Position numbers and translations under genes: made by a program. Under the pieces are notes generated by a model. The model had not been told where the DNA came from, searched no databases, and was given only the letters and a program-made list of their open reading frames with translations. Shown here one piece after another: positions 58,524 through 64,000 of a stretch of 64,000 nucleotides of DNA. Each line of letters begins with the position of its first letter. Within the stretch, counting starts at the first letter, position 1. The stretch covers positions 186,001-250,000 of the forward strand of contig CAMLJN010000002.1 of the NCBI GenBank assembly GCA_946480445.1, written 5' to 3'. The stretch comes from an uncultured Buttiauxella sp. GTDB taxonomy: Bacteria > Pseudomonadota > Gammaproteobacteria > Enterobacterales > Enterobacteriaceae.

Positions 58524-59459
58524 GTGAAAATCAAATTAAATCAGCTAGATATATTGATGGAGATTGCAGCCCAGGGCAGCATCGGTAAAGCGGCCAGAGC
58601 GCTTAACCTTACCCAGCCGGGCCTGTCGAAAACCATTCAGGAGCTGGAGGCGGAAATCGGCATGCCGATTTTGCAACGCTCGTCACGCGGCGTAACGCTC
58701 AATGAATATGGGCAGGTTTTGCTGCGCCACGCACGCGATATCGACCGCTCGCTACTACAGGCACGGGATGAAATTGACCACCTGCTCGGCAAAGCCATGC
58801 GCCAGCTGCGCGTGGGATTTACCTCCGCTGCCTCATACGGCCCCTTCACCAGCACGCTGATTCAGTTCCAGGCCCGTTTTCCCGGCGTGAAGCTGGTTGC
58901 GATGGAGGGGCGTCCGCAGCAGATTCATAATGCGCTGCTCAATCAACGCCTGGACATCGCCGCTATCACCGCCGCAGGCGGCGCCCTCCACGCCGGGATG
59001 TATTACGAAACGCTGTACGCACTCAGCAACACGATTATTGCCGGAGAGCAGCACCCCATTACACACACCACCTCGCTAAAAAATCTGCTGCATTATCCCT
59101 GGCTGGACTGGGACGAACCCGGCGAACACTCTATTCTGGCTCAGGTCTTCCGCCGTTATAACCTCCCGCTGCCCGAGAATATCGTGCACTGTTCATCGCC
59201 CCGGATCATGGCAAGCATGATGGAACAAACGGATAGGGTGAGCATGTGGACGTCGGTACGCCTGCGCTTTCCTGAGTACAGCGTCAATCTGCGCCCTCTC
59301 GCGCTGCGTGAAGTGCTGCCGGCCACCAGCATCGGTCTTCTCTGTCCGGATATGGGTCGCCTCTCCAGCGCCGGGCGTACCTTTATGGAGATGCTAAGGG
59401 TCAATGCACGAGACTGGCTACAGGAAACCGACGCTCAGGAAATGATCGTCCAGGGTTAA
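58524..59459 (+). CDS. LysR-type regulator divergent to the MHS-M20 operon
   Basis: 311 residues from GTG at 58524 (read MKIKLNQLDILMEIAAQG); the frame is open further up to ATG 58467, but those residues are unlike LysR starts. HTH GSIGKAARALNLTQPGLSKTIQELE (about 18-42) and an intact substrate domain. Related in layout to GbpR/AbgR-type regulators, which control nearby peptidase and transporter genes. It likely responds to the substrate of the M20 enzyme. Confidence 0.82.
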   Translation: MKIKLNQLDILMEIAAQGSIGKAARALNLTQPGLSKTIQELEAEIGMPILQRSSRGVTLNEYGQVLLRHARDIDRSLLQARDEIDHLLGKAMRQLRVGFTSAASYGPFTSTLIQFQARFPGVKLVAMEGRPQQIHNALLNQRLDIAAITAAGGALHAGMYYETLYALSNTIIAGEQHPITHTTSLKNLLHYPWLDWDEPGEHSILAQVFRRYNLPLPENIVHCSSPRIMASMMEQTDRVSMWTSVRLRFPEYSVNLRPLALREVLPATSIGLLCPDMGRLSSAGRTFMEMLRVNARDWLQETDAQEMIVQG

Positions 59460-59619
59460 TAACGCTCCAGACGCACATTCTGATCTCTTTTTCATCAGCC
59501 AGGAAATCACCTGGCGATAACTCATCCCTGCCGACTTGAGAATTAAGTCAGTAGATATTCATTCGCTGTTTTATTTTTACTATGATCCTTTCTCGGTTTA
59601 TTTTGCAAAGAGAGTCGAC

Positions 59620-60222
59620 ATGCTTACTGTTGCCATCAGAGAAAAAAACAGTCACTTCGTTCATGGCCTGAAAATTATTATTGAACAAATATGCAACCGT
59701 CGACATGAGGCTTTTCATATTTTACCGGCCGAGCATTATGACGTCGCCGATATTGTTTTTGTCTCGCTGGAGGATAACTGGGTAAGCGCCGATTGTTATA
59801 AAATACCGCAAACCACAAAAGTGCAGCGCGTGATCCTTATCTGCCGCAAATCAGAACATGAGAAACTGATGTTTCGCCCCTGCCTGTATATGCTGCCGGT
59901 CATTTTTCGCGAGGAGCAGCCTGAGGAGATAGCCCAAAAAATCGCACACTGGATGGAGCCGGGCAGACGAGGGAAAAACACCAGTGCGGTACCGTCAAAC
60001 GTTTGTAAATACTGCACTACTCGCCATTTTACCGTCCCTGAACGCGAGCTACTTAAACATTTTGCCTGCGGACATTCGCTGTGCGACGCGGCCCATCTGA
60101 TGAATATCGCCGAGCCTCTTGCCCGCCAGCATCGTCAGGCCATCATGCAAAAATTGCATATCAATAATCAGCACGGTTTAATAAATTTTATAAAGATGAA
60201 TCTTGTTTTTTTGCTCGATTAA
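59620..60222 (+). CDS. fimW: LuxR-type HTH protein, probable FimW
   Basis: 200 residues from ATG at 59620 (MLTVAIREKNSHFV); upstream in-frame codons lack a ribosome site. The N-terminal domain is of no named type, with a CKYCTTRHF segment near residue 130; the C-terminal LuxR-type HTH (about 140-200) reads LTVPERELL-like FTVPERELLKHFACGHSLCDAAH and ends QHGLINFIKM. By size (Salmonella FimW about 198) and place in the order F-Z-Y-W it is the repressor FimW, though I judge the identity by context more than sequence. Confidence 0.6.
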   Translation: MLTVAIREKNSHFVHGLKIIIEQICNRRHEAFHILPAEHYDVADIVFVSLEDNWVSADCYKIPQTTKVQRVILICRKSEHEKLMFRPCLYMLPVIFREEQPEEIAQKIAHWMEPGRRGKNTSAVPSNVCKYCTTRHFTVPERELLKHFACGHSLCDAAHLMNIAEPLARQHRQAIMQKLHINNQHGLINFIKMNLVFLLD

Positions 60223-60397
60223 CCGCCTTCCTATCCGCTGTAGAAACAACAGCCGTGACATGTTTTAAAGAATAGTACTTGCAGTTAGGAAATAACCTCA
60301 TCAAAAAAGCCGCTCGATTAAGAATTTTCTAATGCGAGCTTAAGTTAAACCTAATATCTAACAAAATATTACTCTGCCAGAATAACCTTTCTACGAC

Positions 60398-60434
60398 ATA
60401 ATCAGAAACTGCGCCAGGCTCAGTTTCTGATTAT
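60398..60434. other. 14-base-pair hairpin between fimW and fimY
   Basis: ATAATCAGAAACTG and CAGTTTCTGATTAT pair perfectly around a 9-base loop. The gene-free stretch 60223-60553 around it is AT-rich with no other feature I can name. The hairpin could end the fimW transcript, form the leader of fimY, or be a protein binding site. Confidence 0.6.
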
Positions 60435-60553
60435 CGTCTTCGCTTGCTCAACAAAGCTGCGCCGCAGACCTTCACAGTTAGCGATAAAACAATTATGAAT
60501 ACTTCCAATAATCCCGCATTATTAATTGGCACTCTGACAGTTAGCGGAGCGTT

Positions 60554-61351
60554 TTGTTTGTCCGCGCAGACAGCAGATCCGGTTTGCCAGTGAGTGAGCA
60601 TTTGCATTTAGCCACGCGTAAAAGAAGACATCGACGCATCAGCAACAACGGGCCGGGTCGCCCAAGATGTCCGGCAATACCGATGGTTTTTGACCGTCTT
60701 GAGTATTTGCAGCAGCAAATCCACTCGCTACGCCTGCAGCAGCCGGTGGATATGCTGCTCGTCAGCAATGACCGGTACCTGACGCTTGCGCTCACCCAGT
60801 ACCTTTTCAAACGCACCCGCACCCGCATTTGTTCCAGCCTTGAAGAGGTAGCCGGCTTTTTCGAACAGACGCCGCTGCCGCGCATTGTTATCGATCTGGA
60901 CTGTATTGCGATTCCCGTCATCCAGGTTCTTGCCACGGTTCGCCGCTGGCATAAAGAGCAGCCGGGTATCAACATCACGTTACTTACCGCCAGTCGCAGC
61001 CCGGAAGCCTCCTGCTTTATTGTTGCAGCGGCGAGATGCCGGGTCGTCGAACGACGGCTGGATACCAGAATATTGTCATATTTATTGATCCTGGAACCTT
61101 GCTCCCCCGCGCCTGTTCAGGCTAACTATACGCGCGAAAATGACGCCCTTTCCGCGCGTGAATGGAACATATTAATGGAAGTCGCCAGGGGATACTCCCT
61201 GAAAGCGATCGCGGTTTCGCTAAAGAAGCCCTATCACTCGGTGGTTTATACCCTGGGACGGATGTCAGCTCGTATTGGCCTGACAAACAGAAAATCTCTC
61301 ATTCATTTACTCCATGAATTATCGGTCGTGCCGACGGAGAGAAACAGTTAA
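60554..61351 (+). CDS. fimY: LuxR-type HTH protein, probable FimY
   Basis: Up to 265 residues with an uncertain start: TTG at 60554 (GGAG four bases before), GTG at 60590 or ATG at 60683. The C-terminal LuxR-type HTH (about 200-258) reads SAREWNILMEVARGYSLKAI and SVVYTLGRMSARIGL. The N-terminal half is receiver-like in size but lacks a clear phospho-acceptor pocket, as in FimY. In Salmonella FimY activates fim with FimZ. The first 40 codons hold four AGA codons, including a pair at 60623-60628. Confidence 0.6.
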   Translation: MFVRADSRSGLPVSEHLHLATRKRRHRRISNNGPGRPRCPAIPMVFDRLEYLQQQIHSLRLQQPVDMLLVSNDRYLTLALTQYLFKRTRTRICSSLEEVAGFFEQTPLPRIVIDLDCIAIPVIQVLATVRRWHKEQPGINITLLTASRSPEASCFIVAAARCRVVERRLDTRILSYLLILEPCSPAPVQANYTRENDALSAREWNILMEVARGYSLKAIAVSLKKPYHSVVYTLGRMSARIGLTNRKSLIHLLHELSVVPTERNS

Positions 61352-61936
61352 GCCTAACTTACTGACTTTCAGATGAAAGTTAAGAATTTACTTATTTTTC
61401 ACGTTGCAAGATAGTTAAAATGAAACATTAAATTAACAATTGCAATAATTCCTGGATCCACTAACGCCTCTCGCCGCCTGACCTGAGCGGTAAAAGTGGA
61501 AATTTTAGCCGCAAAAACACTTAACAAAAAATACACAATTACTATTTCATACTATTTTTAATATTTAAAATAAACTTTTGAGTTAATTATTTTACTTATT
61601 CTGGAAACATCCCCCGTAGGAAAAATGGCATTCCTCGCAGGGCAGAACTAAATAGTGCCAGGTCGGCCCGATGACAACAGCAGACTTTCTCTCTTATAAT
61701 ATGAATGTATAATCAGCCCAGCGAATAAATCTATAAGAAAACGTTCTTTTGCTGTATCGACGTTTTTTATAAACCCGCTTGCCATTCACAAATATATTAT
61801 TCAATGGAATATCTACAATTAAACGGAGAACCCTGCCTACATATTTGACAAGATAGTCTGTTAACATTTCATCAATATCGCCATCCGAGGCTCCGCTTCA
61901 GGGCGATGTTTTCCTCAAACAATCCGAGGTAAAAAA
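61352..61936. other. AT-rich control region before fimZ
   Basis: 585 bases without a gene. AT content is far above the flanks (61500-61830). A TTGACA hexamer at 61845-61850 is the best -35 for fimZ, though the -10 is unclear. ATCGCC at 61878-61883 and GGGCGAT at 61900-61906 could form a small leader hairpin. AT-rich fim control regions are usual targets of H-NS. Confidence 0.5.
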
Positions 61937-62569
61937 ATGAAACCTGCATCCGTAATCATTATGGACGAGCACCCTATTGTCCGCATGTCGATAGAAGTGC
62001 TGCTTCAGAAAAATAAAAATATTAACGTCGTGCTGAAAACCGATGACGGTCGGGAAGTCATCGACTATATGCGCGCGAACCCGGTAGATCTGGTGATCCT
62101 GGATATCGAACTTCCCGGCGTCGATGGATTCACCTTACTCAAAAGAATCAAGAGCATACAAGAAGACACCCGGATTCTCTTCCTGTCCTCTAAGTCAGAG
62201 AGATTCTACGCAGGACGCGCGATTCAGGCGGGAGCAAACGGCTTCGTCAGCAAGCGCAAAGAGCAGGATGATATTTATAAAGCGGTAGAAATGCTGCTGG
62301 CCGGATACTCATTCTTTCCTTCGGACACCCTGCATTTCATCAGTCAATCTAACTCACGCAAAGGTACCGTGGATGATATGCCGCTCTCTAATCGCGAGGT
62401 CACCGTATTACGCTACCTGGCGAACGGATTATCTAATAAAGAAATCGCCGAGCAGCTTTTGTTAAGCAACAAAACGATCAGCGCGCACAAAGCAAATATA
62501 TATTCGAAGCTCCGCATCACATCTATTGTTGAACTGATTGATTACGCGCGCGTGAAAGAATTATTATAA
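61937..62569 (+). CDS. fimZ: Fimbrial response regulator FimZ
   Basis: NarL/FixJ-type regulator of 210 residues, very like Salmonella FimZ, which activates the fimA promoter. Receiver domain (1-120) with phospho-acceptor Asp56 in LVILDIELPGVDG; LuxR-type HTH (about 148-205) with LSNREVTVLRYLANGLSNKE and LSNKTISAHKANIYSKL. Ribosome site CGAGGT. It converges with the structural genes, separated by a strong terminator. Confidence 0.93.
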   Translation: MKPASVIIMDEHPIVRMSIEVLLQKNKNINVVLKTDDGREVIDYMRANPVDLVILDIELPGVDGFTLLKRIKSIQEDTRILFLSSKSERFYAGRAIQAGANGFVSKRKEQDDIYKAVEMLLAGYSFFPSDTLHFISQSNSRKGTVDDMPLSNREVTVLRYLANGLSNKEIAEQLLLSNKTISAHKANIYSKLRITSIVELIDYARVKELL

Positions 62570-62583
62570 GCGCGTATTTACTT

Positions 62584-62631
62584 CCCCCTACAAAAAAACC
62601 GGATATCGCTATCCGGTTTTTTTGTAGGGGG
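62584..62631. terminator. Bidirectional terminator between fimZ and fimF
   Basis: A perfect stem of 22 base pairs: CCCCCTAC, seven A, CCGGATA on one side, and its complement after a TCGC loop. It works in both directions because A and T runs flank the GC core. Confidence 0.9.
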
Positions 62632-62646
62632 AGGTGACGTAAATGT

Positions 62647-63180
62647 TTAGTAATAATTAATCATAAATGTCGCATCGGCATCGGCCTTCCCCGGCTGCGG
62701 ATTGTCAGCCACCGCTTTATAATTGGCAAAAAAAGTCAGCGTGGCATCACCATTGGCATCAACGGTTACATCCTGGCTTGCCTGGTCGAGGGGAAGCGGC
62801 GTTTTATCTTTATCGCGCAGCTCAACCGCCACGTTCGTGGCGCTGCTTGTGTCATTCAGCGCCAGCAGGGCTGGCTCACCGGCAACCTTCTTGCCCGTAA
62901 AGGTAATCGACGCCGATCCCGGCGGGCAGCCGTTAAGCTTCAGCGTAAAAGGCATACTTTGCGTAGTGCTCCCCGCGGTACGTAGCTGCCTGGTTGGCCA
63001 TGTGCCCAGCGGAACGGTTTTATTGTCAGCGCCCGTTTCAACATAGCAACTGTAATCCACCACGTTGCCGCGCAGCTCGATATTCACTTCGCCCAGCGGA
63101 GAATCCGCCCATGCGACGCCTGTCGCCAGCCCTAAAGACAGAGACATCGCGATAAAAATACCTTTGCGTAGCTTAGTCAT
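62647..63180 (-). CDS. fimF: Type 1 fimbrial minor subunit FimF
   Basis: 177 residues. A signal peptide ends at ATGVAWA (about residue 25). The mature part is a pilin: N-terminal donor-strand-like segment GEVNIELRGNVV, a disulfide pair (SCYVE and NGCPPG) and the ending TFMINYY. Last gene of a Salmonella-type fimAICDHF operon; its start overlaps the end of fimH by 8 bases. Confidence 0.87.
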   Translation of the reverse strand: MTKLRKGIFIAMSLSLGLATGVAWADSPLGEVNIELRGNVVDYSCYVETGADNKTVPLGTWPTRQLRTAGSTTQSMPFTLKLNGCPPGSASITFTGKKVAGEPALLALNDTSSATNVAVELRDKDKTPLPLDQASQDVTVDANGDATLTFFANYKAVADNPQPGKADADATFMINYY

Positions 63181-64000
63181 AGTCCACCCTCAGATAGCCC
63201 CGTGAGGTGAACGGACCTTCAGCAGGCTTCTTACCCGTCACGCTCACCGGCCAGGCGCGAATATTGACCCGGGAAGTCGCGGCATCGTCGAGACGAAACT
63301 TAATCTTACTGTTCATATTGTTAGGGATAAGCGGAACGCCCGCCTCATCGGCGACCATAAACCCAAGATCGCTGTTATTCGAAACCATCATATTGCCGGA
63401 GAATTTTTCCGCCTCCAGACGCAGCGTGAGATAGGCCTGCGCCTCTACGTTCGTGCACTTGATACCGATGGTTTTCGTCTGCGGCGTCACGCTCTGCGGG
63501 CGATTACCTGCCCCGGCCTGGCTAAACAGCGCCGCGCCGATATCACCAAAATCAAACTCGACGATTTGTCCGGCGTTGATCTCACAGGTTTGCGGTACTT
63601 CCACTTTGCCGCTGTAGCTGATGGTATAAACAGGCGTATTCAGCGGGTCGGTGTTGCGCGTTGTGACATACACCGAAAACATGGTCTGTTTCGGAATGGG
63701 CACCATGTTGATAAAGCGCTTCGTCACCTTGAGCCGAAAAACTAAATTCGAGTCCTTTACGGGGAACGGCTTATTCTTGGAAACATTCGGGTGTTTCCCC
63801 ATCTGGATATAGTTACGGGGCGGATAGAACGTGCCCGCCGCGCTGTCGGTGATCTTCATCCCGCCGTTAAGGTAATCATTTATCTTCAGATAATTGTAGT
63901 TATCTATTGTTTCCTGTATTGGCAACGTGGTGACGTAACTACGCATAGTCGTCGTGCCGGAAGTGCCGGACGGACAGGTAGCATTCACGCCGATCCACTG
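63173..64000 (-). CDS. fimH: Type 1 fimbrial tip adhesin FimH, partial
   Basis: The last 275 residues; the 5' end lies beyond the window. The sequence (NATCPSGTSGTTTMRSYVTT, FYPPRNYIQMG, CEINAGQIVEFDFGDIGAALF, KPAEGPFTSRGYLRVDYD) closely follows Salmonella FimH and not E. coli FimH. The first part is the end of the mannose-binding lectin domain, the rest the pilin domain that receives a donor strand from the next subunit. It overlaps fimF by 8 bases. Confidence 0.9.
   Translation of the reverse strand, partial: QWIGVNATCPSGTSGTTTMRSYVTTLPIQETIDNYNYLKINDYLNGGMKITDSAAGTFYPPRNYIQMGKHPNVSKNKPFPVKDSNLVFRLKVTKRFINMVPIPKQTMFSVYVTTRNTDPLNTPVYTISYSGKVEVPQTCEINAGQIVEFDFGDIGAALFSQAGAGNRPQSVTPQTKTIGIKCTNVEAQAYLTLRLEAEKFSGNMMVSNNSDLGFMVADEAGVPLIPNNMNSKIKFRLDDAATSRVNIRAWPVSVTGKKPAEGPFTSRGYLRVDYD

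Overview
The window is chromosomal DNA of a member of the Enterobacteriaceae, most like Enterobacter and its close relatives. Nearly every gene from 1 to about 50 kb has a clear E. coli K-12 counterpart. The order matches the K-12 map read backwards across the thr origin, from yaaJ/yaaA and thrLABC back to yjjP-yjjB and yjjA. The last 5 kb carries a Salmonella-type fim cluster (fimH, fimF, fimZ and probable fimY and fimW). Genus is inferred from gene content only.

Layout: yaaJ, yaaA and the attenuated thrLABC operon (0.2-7.5 kb); lasT, a degenerate yjjY and arcA (7.6-9.7 kb); the cre locus, where creD is cut in two by about 1.9 kb of foreign, AT-richer DNA with an orphan PAAR effector gene and a likely immunity gene (9.7-15 kb); rob, gpmB, yjjX, trpR, slt, ettA, nadR, radA, a frameshifted serB, smp and lplA (15-27 kb); the deoCABD operon with a recognisable deoP1/deoP2 region and a concentrative nucleoside transporter gene where K-12 has yjjI-yjjW (27-34 kb); yjjV, yjjU, ytjA, osmY, prfC, yjjG, rimI, holD and rsmC (34-41.6 kb); three tandem tRNA-Leu(CAG) genes; yjjZ, a diguanylate cyclase and fhuF, two of which have Fur boxes; an orphan PTS IIC gene; yjjP-yjjB; and then tetR-ohrR-ohr where K-12 has dnaT-dnaC, followed by yjjA and cdh (46-51 kb).

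From 51.4 to 59.5 kb there are two accessory catabolic modules, each with a divergent LysR-type regulator: adenine deaminase with an NCS2 purine permease, and an M20 amidohydrolase with a frameshifted MHS-family transporter. The fim regulators and the end of the fim structural operon close the window; fimH runs off the end.

Points most worth a second look: the PAAR effector/immunity cassette inside creD; serB split by one missing base; no dnaTC at its usual place; the MHS transporter with a frameshift in a homopolymer and an 11-G tract in front of it; and the nucleoside transporter promoter, whose paired CRP sites copy the deoP2 (CytR) geometry. The single-base lesions could be sequencing errors and need read-level confirmation.
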